Shown here: piece after piece, positions 1-6,326 of the stretch
How positions within the stretch are numbered: the stretch's first letter is position 1
How the letters are laid out: each line of letters begins with the position of its first letter
NCBI GenBank assembly: GCA_003648845.1
Contig: QMQA01000032.1
Location: 1 to 8,843, forward strand
Direction of reading: 5' to 3'
DNA from: Candidatus Aerophobota bacterium
GTDB taxonomy: Bacteria; Aerophobota; Aerophobia; Aerophobales; B3-G15
DNA: 8,843 bases
Program-made: the position numbers and the translations under genes
The notes under the pieces: model-generated
The model's database searches: none
What the model was told of the DNA's origin: nothing
The model's input: the letters and a program-made list of their open reading frames with translations, nothing else

Positions 1-762
1 ATAGCCAAAAAAATCTATGGAGTGGTGAACGCGGATTTTCTTCCCATAACAAGTGATCGTACCGGATTTATTGTTGATTCTCCTGAGTACAGGGCCTTTC
101 GGGAAGCGATGAGGAATGTGGTGGCAAGAGTAAAGGAAGAGATAAAAATTCTATCTGATGAAAAACAGAATCGTAAGGTAAATCGCAGATTAAAGGAAGC
201 CATGCGAAGAGTAGAGGATGCTCTAATCCACAACCCGGAACTCTGCCCTCTTAACCTGACCCCTATAGGGGAGGAGGAAGGAGAGGAAAGCGGCGTTTTG
301 AGGAAAAAAATTGAAATTTCTGGAGAAAAGGAAAAAGAGGAGCAAATGAGTGGTCAGGCTGAGTCAATTGAAGAGGGAGAAAGGATAGATGAGATAGAGA
401 GAGGAGGTGAAAAGAAAAAACCCCAGAAGAAAAGGAAAAAACCCAGTATAAAACCACTCACCACTACTGCCCTTGTCAGGGAGCTTAAAGCAACAAGATT
501 TGGAGTAACCTGTGTGATTGACCATTTTGGGGAGGATGGCCCGGAGTGTTTCACTCAGGGGACGGTGATACATATAAACAGGGATCATCCTGTATATAAG
601 GAGGCTTCCAAAAATCGCTCCTCTTATGTAATGCATCTGGCAAGACTTTTAACGCAGGAGATATCTTTGCTAACCAACCCTTCTGACCCGCATCTTGCTT
701 ATGAACGCCAGAGCAGGCTTATGCGGGATGCTTTCCGTAAACCCTTTAAGGGGAAAGAATAA
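1..762 (+). CDS. Probable Hsp90/GHKL-like ATPase, C-terminal part (5' end outside window)
   Basis: The frame is open to the left edge (it begins I-A-K-K-I-Y-G-V), so the GTG at 22 is almost certainly internal and the N-terminal part is missing. What remains has three parts. Roughly the first 80 residues are helical and open with the phrase VNADFLPITSDRTGFIVDSPEY, here split as VNADFLPITSDR and FIVDSPEY, which resembles the segment after the ATPase domain in stand-alone Hsp90-like (GHKL) ATP-binding proteins. A low-complexity linker of about 70 residues follows, rich in Glu, Lys and Arg and ending in a strongly basic stretch (KKKPQKKRKKP). The last 100 residues form a compact domain with the motif GTVIHINRDHPVYK and a helical end. 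The ATP-binding motifs would lie upstream of the window, so the family is inferred from remembered C-terminal patterns. The role is unknown. The stop is 22 bp before queH, so co-transcription is possible. Other ideas, such as a generic charged-linker protein, cannot be excluded. Confidence 0.55.
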   Translation: MAKKIYGVVNADFLPITSDRTGFIVDSPEYRAFREAMRNVVARVKEEIKILSDEKQNRKVNRRLKEAMRRVEDALIHNPELCPLNLTPIGEEEGEESGVLRKKIEISGEKEKEEQMSGQAESIEEGERIDEIERGGEKKKPQKKRKKPSIKPLTTTALVRELKATRFGVTCVIDHFGEDGPECFTQGTVIHINRDHPVYKEASKNRSSYVMHLARLLTQEISLLTNPSDPHLAYERQSRLMRDAFRKPFKGKE

Positions 763-784
763 TGAAAGGGGGTTTTCATTCAAG

Positions 785-1330
785 ATGAAGATCCTGGTCC
801 ATATCTGTTGTGCTCCCTGTGCTGTTTTTTGTTTTCCCCGCTTGAGAGAAGAATTTGATGAGGTAATGGGGCTCTGGTATAACCCAAATATCCATCCCTT
901 CGAAGAATATCAAAAAAGGCTTGAAGCGGTTAGAAAATGGGCTCAAAAAACAGGTATACGTGTAATTTACGAGGATAAATATGAGCTGAAGGAGTTTCTG
1001 CGGGAGGTAGTTTATAGAGAATCTTATCGCTGCAGAATTTGCTATTATTTGAGATTTAAAAAGGCAGCGATATTTGCCAGAAGGGGGAGATTCGATTACT
1101 TCGGGTCAACTCTTATTGCTTCTCCCCACCAGAACCAGAATTTAATTAAAGATGTGGCAAAAAGTGTGGGAGAAGAATTCAGGGTTAAACCTTACCTTAA
1201 ATCTTTCAGAAAAGGCTGGAGGGAAAGTAGAGAACTTTCAAAAAGCATGGGACTTTACCATCAGCAGTATTGCGGATGTATATACAGCGAAGAGGAAAAA
1301 TTTAAATCCCGGGTAGCTGAATGCCAGTGA
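785..1330 (+). CDS. queH: Epoxyqueuosine reductase QueH
   Basis: The product (181 aa) belongs to the QueH (former DUF208) family, which reduces epoxyqueuosine to queuosine at the wobble base of GUN-anticodon tRNAs in the cytoplasm. It is the non-cobalamin alternative to QueG. The family signature is complete: HICCAPCA near the start (C8, C9, C12), the CRIC pair (C83, C86), FGSTLIASPHQNQ in the middle and YCGCIYS near the end (C163, C165). These cysteines are expected to carry the Fe-S cluster and metal site. The length is normal for the family. The open frame extends further upstream, but the ATG at 785 puts the HICC motif at the usual place and has a purine-rich AAAGGGGG at 765-772, 12 nt before it, which is a somewhat long spacing. 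No preQ1 riboswitch fits in the 22-bp gap upstream. Other queuosine genes are not in the window. Confidence 0.93.
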   Translation: MKILVHICCAPCAVFCFPRLREEFDEVMGLWYNPNIHPFEEYQKRLEAVRKWAQKTGIRVIYEDKYELKEFLREVVYRESYRCRICYYLRFKKAAIFARRGRFDYFGSTLIASPHQNQNLIKDVAKSVGEEFRVKPYLKSFRKGWRESRELSKSMGLYHQQYCGCIYSEEEKFKSRVAECQ

Positions 1331-1536
1331 CCAGAATAAAGATTAAAATCTTGTGGATAGTGGTATTCTTTATCACCATGGTAATGGGTATACCCTGGTT
1401 TTTCTGGGGATCATCCTCCTGTTTTATAGGGATTCCGGTATGGGTCTGGTATCATATTGGCTGGCTCCTTTTTTTGATTTTTCTTTTCTGGTTATTTGTA
1501 AAAACTTACTGGGGCAAACAAAAAAGCAATAAATGA
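1321..1536 (+). CDS. DUF3311-type small membrane protein (symporter partner)
   Basis: This 71-aa protein has two hydrophobic helices (about residues 9-29 and 42-61) separated by a short loop containing G-I-P and W-x-W-Y-H, and a basic tail (KTYWGKQKSNK). Size, two-helix layout and aromatic G-x-P/W-rich loop match DUF3311 proteins, which are regularly encoded immediately before a sodium:solute symporter. That is exactly the arrangement here. It is likely an inner-membrane accessory subunit of the next gene's transporter; this is inferred from the family's context, not proven. The ATG lies inside the end of queH (10-bp overlap) and there is no good Shine-Dalgarno sequence, which suggests translational coupling. 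Its own stop overlaps the next start as ATGA. Confidence 0.75.
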   Translation: MPVTRIKIKILWIVVFFITMVMGIPWFFWGSSSCFIGIPVWVWYHIGWLLFLIFLFWLFVKTYWGKQKSNK

Positions 1537-2990
1537 ACGAAGAGATTATCCAGTTTGTCATTATATTAATATTCATGGCAATAACCCTTCTTATTGGCTT
1601 AAGGGGTTATCGTTTTACAAAGAGAGAACCCGAAGATTACTTTCTTGCCAGCAGGAGTCTGGGAACCTTTGTGCTTTTGCTCACCATGTTTGCTACCCTT
1701 ATGTCGGCTTTTACCTTTTTCGGTGGAGCAGGACAGGTTTATTCTACTGGAATGGAATGGCTGCTGGTGATGGGAATAATGGATGGATTTTTGGTGCCTG
1801 TTTTCTGGTACCTTATAGGTAGCAAACAATGGAAATTAGGACAGAGGTATCATTATATAACTCTGGGAGAGATGCTGGAGGACAGGTTTGGCTCCTCCTT
1901 TTTAAGAATGACCATTTCTGTAGTTTCCCTTTTCTGGCTCCTTCCTTATATAATGCTTCAGCAGATGGGAGCTGGATATGCCCTGGCCGGCCTTACCCAT
2001 GGACTCATCTCTTATCCTGTGGGAGCAGCGCTCATCACTTTATTTATGCTTATCTACGTGGTCTTAGGGGGGATGAGGGGGGTAGCCTGGACGGACACCT
2101 TTCAGGGTCTTTTTATGATTGTATGTGTGTGGCTTGCCCTTATATTTATCGGGAGGGCTATTGGTGGTCCAGAGACTGCTGCTTCAAAAGTTCTATCCCA
2201 GGCAAAAAGAGTATTTACCCTGGGTCAACCATGGACACCTCAGATGATATGGTCAGCTGCTATCAGTGTAGCCCTGGGGGTTATCTGCTTTCCCCAGATT
2301 AATCAGAGATTTTTTACCGGCAAATCGGAAAAGACTCTTCACAGATCTTTTGTTCTCTGGCCTTTTCTCTGTCTTTTGTTATTCTTACCACCTTTCCTCA
2401 TTGGAGCCTGGGGAGCAGGAGATGTACCTGGACTGAAAAAAGCAGATATGGTTCTTTCAGTAATGCTGGATAGGTACACACCTTTCTGGTTTTCTGCTAT
2501 CATCATTTCTGGAGCAATGGCTGCAATGATGTCTTCCTCGGACTCCATGCTCTTATCAGCCAGCAGCTATCTTACCCGCGACATATACAAAAAAGCTTTG
2601 AATCCCAAAGCCAGCAGTAAAAAAGAAGACCGGATAGGAAGGTTGGCGGTGGCTATTTTTGCTATTCTGGCTTATCTTGCCAGTCTTCTTCAACCAGGAA
2701 GTCTTGTAAGTATAGGTCTTGTAGCTTTTGGAGGATTTGCCCAGCTCACCCCCGTTCTTTTAATCTCTCTTTACTGGAAAAGAGTTACCAACACTGGAGT
2801 GATAACAGCACTTGCTATCTCAGAGGGTTTTTATATGGCAAGCAAATTTATTCCCGGGATTCCTGACAGATACCTGGGATGGGACTCCTCGATAGTGAGT
2901 GTGGTCATAGGAACTTTCCTTGTTTTTCTTGTCTCCTTCCTCACCCCACACTCTTCAAAAGAAAAACCACAGATTTTCTTTGCAGACTGA
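1533..2990 (+). CDS. Sodium:solute symporter (SSS family), substrate unknown
   Basis: The product is a 485-aa polytopic membrane protein with about 13 hydrophobic segments, a normal size for the SSS family (LeuT-like fold, Na+-coupled uptake). Family landmarks are visible: EPEDYFLASRSLG after the first helix, the conserved GGMRGVAWTDTFQG loop (about 179-192), the FPQINQRFF segment (about 253-261) and GAMAAMMSSSDSMLLSASS (about 327-345), whose serines correspond to the Na2 sodium-site helix, followed by YLTRDIYKK. The substrate cannot be read from the sequence; pantothenate, proline and sugar carriers all share these motifs. The ATG overlaps the DUF3311 stop by 4 bp (ATGA), so the two are very likely made together. 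Proximity to queH raises, but does not establish, a link to nucleobase or queuosine-precursor uptake. It ends in a short hydrophilic tail. Confidence 0.92.
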   Translation: MNEEIIQFVIILIFMAITLLIGLRGYRFTKREPEDYFLASRSLGTFVLLLTMFATLMSAFTFFGGAGQVYSTGMEWLLVMGIMDGFLVPVFWYLIGSKQWKLGQRYHYITLGEMLEDRFGSSFLRMTISVVSLFWLLPYIMLQQMGAGYALAGLTHGLISYPVGAALITLFMLIYVVLGGMRGVAWTDTFQGLFMIVCVWLALIFIGRAIGGPETAASKVLSQAKRVFTLGQPWTPQMIWSAAISVALGVICFPQINQRFFTGKSEKTLHRSFVLWPFLCLLLFLPPFLIGAWGAGDVPGLKKADMVLSVMLDRYTPFWFSAIIISGAMAAMMSSSDSMLLSASSYLTRDIYKKALNPKASSKKEDRIGRLAVAIFAILAYLASLLQPGSLVSIGLVAFGGFAQLTPVLLISLYWKRVTNTGVITALAISEGFYMASKFIPGIPDRYLGWDSSIVSVVIGTFLVFLVSFLTPHSSKEKPQIFFAD

Positions 2991-2996
2991 GGATTG

Positions 2997-3024
2997 TTGA
3001 CCTTTGGGGTATTTGTTTTATATT
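2997..3024 (+). promoter_or_regulatory. Putative sigma-70-type promoter before the MBL gene
   Basis: TTGACC (2997-3002) and TATATT (3019-3024) each match the -35 and -10 consensus at five of six positions and are separated by 16 bp. They lie in the only sizeable gap between genes (2991-3057). A start about 7 bases downstream would leave a short leader containing the ribosome binding site for the TTG start at 3058. It may allow the MBL-rimO-radical SAM string to be expressed separately from the symporter. AT-rich sequence makes chance matches fairly likely. Confidence 0.4.
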
Positions 3025-3046
3025 TTTACTAAGTCTTTTGTTGAAC

Positions 3047-3053
3047 AGGAAGG
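3047..3053 (+). promoter_or_regulatory. Ribosome binding site deciding the TTG start of the MBL gene
   Basis: AGGAAGG lies 4 nt before the TTG at 3058. No comparable site precedes the earlier in-frame TTG codons (3004, 3013). The choice also places M-G-K-I-K-F-L-G-T at the N-terminus, which is where the family's first strand begins. Confidence 0.55.
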
Positions 3054-3057
3054 CAAA

Positions 3058-3831
3058 TTGGGGAAGATAAAATTTCTGGGAACTGCTGGTGCAAGGGTGG
3101 TTATGATAAGGCAGCTCAGATCATCGGGTGGGATGTGGTTCAGTTTAAACGACACCAACATTTTAATAGATCCCGGACCCGGCTCTCTTGTGAGGTGTGC
3201 CAGATCCAGACCTCGACTTGATCCCACAAAACTGGATGCAATAATTCTCACCCATAAGCATCTTGATCACTCAGGAGATATAAACGTAATGATAGAGGCA
3301 ATGACAGAAGGAGGATTTAAAAAAAGAGGGGCTTTATTTGTTCCTCAAGATGCCCTGGAAGGAGAAGATGCAGTGATATTTCATTATCTTCGGGACTTCC
3401 CGGAAAGGATAGAAATTCTTAAAGAAAAGACCACCTACAGTTTAAAGGATATCTCCTTTACAACACCTGTAAGACATGAACATGGAGTGGAAACTTATGG
3501 TTTAAATATAAACTTTAAAGGGCTCTCCGTTTCTCTTATAACTGATACTCGTTACTTTGAAGGATTAGAGAGACACTATCCGGGAAAAATTATTATCATT
3601 AATGTGGTAAGATTTAAACCGAGAGAAGATGTTGACCATCTAAGCCTGGAAGATGCCGAGAAGATAATAAATTTCAACAAACCAAAACTTGCTATTTTAA
3701 CCCATTTCGGGATGACCATGCTCCAGAAAAAACCCTGGGAGGTAGCTCAAAACCTCCAGAAAAAATTGGGGACAGAAGTCATTGCAGCCAGTGACGGGAT
3801 GGAGATAAACCTTGATGAGTATGCAGAATAA
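3058..3831 (+). CDS. Metallo-beta-lactamase-fold hydrolase
   Basis: Starting at TTG 3058 the protein is 257 aa. It shows the metal-binding set of the MBL fold in order: first strand KIKFLGTAGARVV, ILIDPGPGSL (about 35-44), the HxHxDH motif as THKHLDH (H66, H68, D70, H71), VRHEHG (H140/H142), ITDTRYF (D163) and ILTHFG (H216). The Cys-free dinuclear zinc site and the final AASDGMEI are like the RNase Z/PhnP-type branch rather than true beta-lactamases. A cytoplasmic phosphodiesterase or similar hydrolase is likely, but no substrate can be named. There is no flexible arm typical of RNase Z, so tRNA 3' processing is not supported. The open frame reaches back to a TTG at 3004, but those extra residues resemble nothing in the family. 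The 3' end overlaps the rimO start by 17 bp. Confidence 0.85.
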   Translation: MGKIKFLGTAGARVVMIRQLRSSGGMWFSLNDTNILIDPGPGSLVRCARSRPRLDPTKLDAIILTHKHLDHSGDINVMIEAMTEGGFKKRGALFVPQDALEGEDAVIFHYLRDFPERIEILKEKTTYSLKDISFTTPVRHEHGVETYGLNINFKGLSVSLITDTRYFEGLERHYPGKIIIINVVRFKPREDVDHLSLEDAEKIINFNKPKLAILTHFGMTMLQKKPWEVAQNLQKKLGTEVIAASDGMEINLDEYAE

Positions 3832-5200
3832 GGTAAAAAGTAAAAAAAACATTATGGTAAGCGTTATTTCCTTAGGTTGCCCAAAAAATCTTGTTGATAG
3901 TGAACTTATCCTGGGAAAGCTGGGAGAGGAAGGGTATACCTTAACATCTTCCTGGCAACTTGCTGATATTATAATCATAAATACCTGTAGCTTCATTAAT
4001 GCTGCGAGAAAGGAAAGTTATGATTTCATCTCTAAAATATCAGGGCAAAAGTCTCCTCACCAGAGGTTAATCGTGTGTGGGTGTTTGCCCCAGCTGGAAA
4101 AAAGAAAGTTATTTTTTAAATTTCCTCAGATAAATGCTCTTCTTGGAACATCCGATTTTTACATGATAGATAAAATCGTAGAAGATATTTTTGTTAAGGA
4201 AGAACGCATATTTTCTGTATCCGAGCCAAGATTTATTTATAATTCCAATTTTCCCAGATTAGTTTCTACTCCCCCCGGGTATGCCTATCTTAAAATAGCC
4301 GAAGGGTGTTCCAACAGGTGTTCTTATTGCCTCATTCCACGGTTGAGAGGAAATTTCAGAAGTAGGGAGGTAAATGATGTGGTAAAAGAAGCTGAAAATC
4401 TTGTTAGAATGGGAGTTAAGGAGCTAATTTTAACTGCTCAGGATACTACTTTTTACGGCCAGGATAGAGGTGAGAAATCCTATCTTTTGCTTTTGCTTGA
4501 AAAACTGGAAAAAATTAAGGGTATAGAATGGATAAGACTTCTTTACCTTCATCCTCTTCACTTTGACTTTGGGTTAATCCAGGTAATGAAAAACTCCTCA
4601 AAAATATGTAGATACCTTGACATACCTCTTCAGCACACCCATGATGAGATTCTCAAATTAATGAAGCGCCCTCCCTTTGAGGTATCTTTAAGGATAATAG
4701 ATAAAGTGAGAGAGGCTTTTCCTGAAGTTGCTGTTCGCACCAGTTTAATGGTTGGTTTTCCTGGAGAAAAAGAGCATCATTTTGAAAAGCTTTTAAAAGA
4801 TGTAGAAAGATTGCAATTTGACTGGGTGGGAGTTTTTACTTATTCAAGAGAAAAATACACTCCTGCCTTTTCCCTACCTCATCAGGTTCCATCTCAGGTT
4901 AAGGAAAAGAGAAAGGAAATCATCTTAAAGGTACAAAAATTAATAACTGTGGAAAAAAATCTGAAAAGGATAGGTAAAACTTATCCAGTAATGGTAGATT
5001 TTGCCAATTCAAGATTAAAAGAAGGAGAAGGACACACCTTTTTTCAGGCCCCGGAAATTGACGGGAAAATCTTTTTTGCCGGATACTATTCTGAGGGTGA
5101 TATTTTCCAGGGCAAAGTAAAAGAAGTTAAAGATGGCTTTGACCTTTACGTATTAAGGATTAAAGATGGCTTTGATAAAGATAAACAAGAAAGAATATGA
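3815..5200 (+). CDS. rimO: Ribosomal protein S12 methylthiotransferase RimO
   Basis: RimO is a radical SAM methylthiotransferase that adds a methylthio group to an aspartate of ribosomal protein S12. All three domains are present. The N-terminal UPF0004 domain has SLGCPKNLVDSE (C22), NTCSFINAARKES (C58) and VCGCLPQ (C90), the auxiliary cluster ligands. The radical SAM core has IAEGCSNRCSYCLIPRLRG (C165, C169, C172), LTAQDTTFYGQD, YLDIPLQH and RTSLMVGFPGE. A C-terminal TRAM-like domain covers about 383-445. AQDTT and GCPKNLVDSE distinguish RimO from MiaB. The ATG at 3815 (461 aa) has GGAG at 3801-3804, 10 nt upstream. Alternatives are TTG 3812, ATG 3821 and ATG 3854; the last would give the shortest N-terminus seen in relatives but lacks a nearby ribosome site. 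It overlaps the genes on both sides. The last 15 residues are an odd extension (see the repeat at 5127-5175). Confidence 0.95.
   Translation: MSMQNKVKSKKNIMVSVISLGCPKNLVDSELILGKLGEEGYTLTSSWQLADIIIINTCSFINAARKESYDFISKISGQKSPHQRLIVCGCLPQLEKRKLFFKFPQINALLGTSDFYMIDKIVEDIFVKEERIFSVSEPRFIYNSNFPRLVSTPPGYAYLKIAEGCSNRCSYCLIPRLRGNFRSREVNDVVKEAENLVRMGVKELILTAQDTTFYGQDRGEKSYLLLLLEKLEKIKGIEWIRLLYLHPLHFDFGLIQVMKNSSKICRYLDIPLQHTHDEILKLMKRPPFEVSLRIIDKVREAFPEVAVRTSLMVGFPGEKEHHFEKLLKDVERLQFDWVGVFTYSREKYTPAFSLPHQVPSQVKEKRKEIILKVQKLITVEKNLKRIGKTYPVMVDFANSRLKEGEGHTFFQAPEIDGKIFFAGYYSEGDIFQGKVKEVKDGFDLYVLRIKDGFDKDKQERI
5127..5175 (+). repeat. 16-bp perfect direct repeat spanning the rimO end and next gene's start
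   Basis: TTAAAGATGGCTTTGA occurs at 5127-5142 and again at 5160-5175. The copies are 33 bp apart, so both read in the same rimO frame and encode K-D-G-F-D twice. The second copy contains the ATG (5166) of the downstream radical SAM gene. Sequence between and after the copies is not similar, so this is not a full 33-bp tandem duplication. Confidence 0.85.
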
Positions 5201-6326
5201 GGTAATAAAGCAGCCTCAACCCCATATTCTTGTCCCTACAAAAAAACAACTCCACGGATGGTGGCCAGGAAAAAGGGAATGCACAGCAGAGCGTCTGCTT
5301 ATTAATCCTTACAATGGATGTGGAATAGGCTGTTTTTTCTGTTACAGCCTTTCTTTTCCTGGGCATTTTCAACTTTTTAAGGAAAAAGGGATAATTGTGG
5401 TGGCTAAAGATTTTGATAAAACTGTTGCTGAGCAACTTGATTCCATTGATGTTGCATCCTGCGGGTATTTATCTCCAGTAACTGACCCTTTTCAGCCTCT
5501 CAACAGTCTGTATCGATTATCTGAAAAAATTATTCAGGTATTTGTGGAAAGAAATATCCCTATAGAATTTATAACCAAAGCCAAAATTCCAGCAGAAGCT
5601 ATTGAAATTATGAAAAATCACCCTCACTGTTTTGGGCAAGTATCCATACTTACCCCTCAGGAAAATTTAAGGAAAATTCTTGTTCCAGGTGGTGCAACGA
5701 CCAGTGAACTTTTTGAAAATATCCAGCTTTTATCAGAAAACGGGATGTTTTCTGTATGCCGCATAGATCCTGTTTTCCCTTATATAACCGATGAGCCAAG
5801 ACAGATGGAGGAGATTATAAAAAGAGCAAAAGAGGCAGGATGTACACATATAGTGGCAAGCTGTCTTGATATCCCTCTTAAAATATCTGATTATATTCTA
5901 AGTAACATAGATAAAAAATTTGGTACGGGATGCAGGTGGAGCTACCAGAAGCTCTACAGGGAAAATATAGATGGTTACCTGCATGCTGATATTGATTACA
6001 GAAAGAAAATATTTGACAGGTTGCGCAATATCTGTGAGAGAAAAAACCTCACCTTTGCTCTTTGCATGGAATATGAAGTGATTGATGGAGAAGTTCGGGG
6101 CCTGAACAGGGAATTTATGAGCTCCACTAACTGCGAGGGAATAGATATTCCCATCTATATAAGAAAAAATAATAAATTTTATCCGGCAACAGATTGCAAG
6201 GGCAACTGCCTTTCTTGTACATCAGCTCGCTGTGGTATACCTGATCTTGCTATGGGAAAAGAAAAAGCTAATGTTAGCTGGAAGTTAAAAGATTACCGTA
6301 GATGGTCACAAAATTTAAAAAAGTAA
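5166..6326 (+). CDS. SPL-like (COG1533-type) radical SAM protein
   Basis: This 386-aa protein has the radical SAM cluster motif NGCGIGCFFCYS (C52, C56, C59), followed by LSPVTDPFQPL (about 102-112), a phrase typical of the radical SAM group related to spore photoproduct lyase. ITKAK, VSILTP and CRIDPVFPYITDE correspond to later strands of the partial barrel. A second cysteine group lies at the C-terminus: C323 (STNCEG) and C344, C348, C351, C356 in DCKGNCLSCTSARCG, which could bind an auxiliary Fe-S cluster or zinc. True spore photoproduct lyase is not supported, because the lineage shows no spore genes here and the fit is only to the broad group. The substrate is unknown. The ATG at 5166 has AAGGA at 5155-5159 (6-nt spacing) and starts 35 bp inside rimO, which implies coupled expression. 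The end overlaps the next gene by 25 bp. Confidence 0.82.
   Translation: MALIKINKKEYEVIKQPQPHILVPTKKQLHGWWPGKRECTAERLLINPYNGCGIGCFFCYSLSFPGHFQLFKEKGIIVVAKDFDKTVAEQLDSIDVASCGYLSPVTDPFQPLNSLYRLSEKIIQVFVERNIPIEFITKAKIPAEAIEIMKNHPHCFGQVSILTPQENLRKILVPGGATTSELFENIQLLSENGMFSVCRIDPVFPYITDEPRQMEEIIKRAKEAGCTHIVASCLDIPLKISDYILSNIDKKFGTGCRWSYQKLYRENIDGYLHADIDYRKKIFDRLRNICERKNLTFALCMEYEVIDGEVRGLNREFMSSTNCEGIDIPIYIRKNNKFYPATDCKGNCLSCTSARCGIPDLAMGKEKANVSWKLKDYRRWSQNLKK

Noticed and set aside
1829..2302. 157-codon open frame inside the symporter gene on the same strand.
   Set aside because: It is an out-of-frame shadow of a strongly supported membrane transporter, with a cysteine- and serine-rich composition and no recognisable motif.
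2958..2981. AAAGAAAA and TTTTCTTT inverted repeat at the end of the symporter gene, a possible terminator.
   Set aside because: The stem is almost all A-T pairs, lies within codons for the charged tail, and is not followed by a U-run of the right kind.
3004..3057. N-terminal extension of the MBL protein from TTG 3004.
   Set aside because: There is no ribosome binding site, the residues are unlike the family, and the region overlaps the putative promoter.
5166..6326. Naming the SPL-like gene splB (spore photoproduct lyase).
   Set aside because: The resemblance is to the broad radical SAM group only; the motif set and C-terminal cysteines differ and no sporulation context is present.
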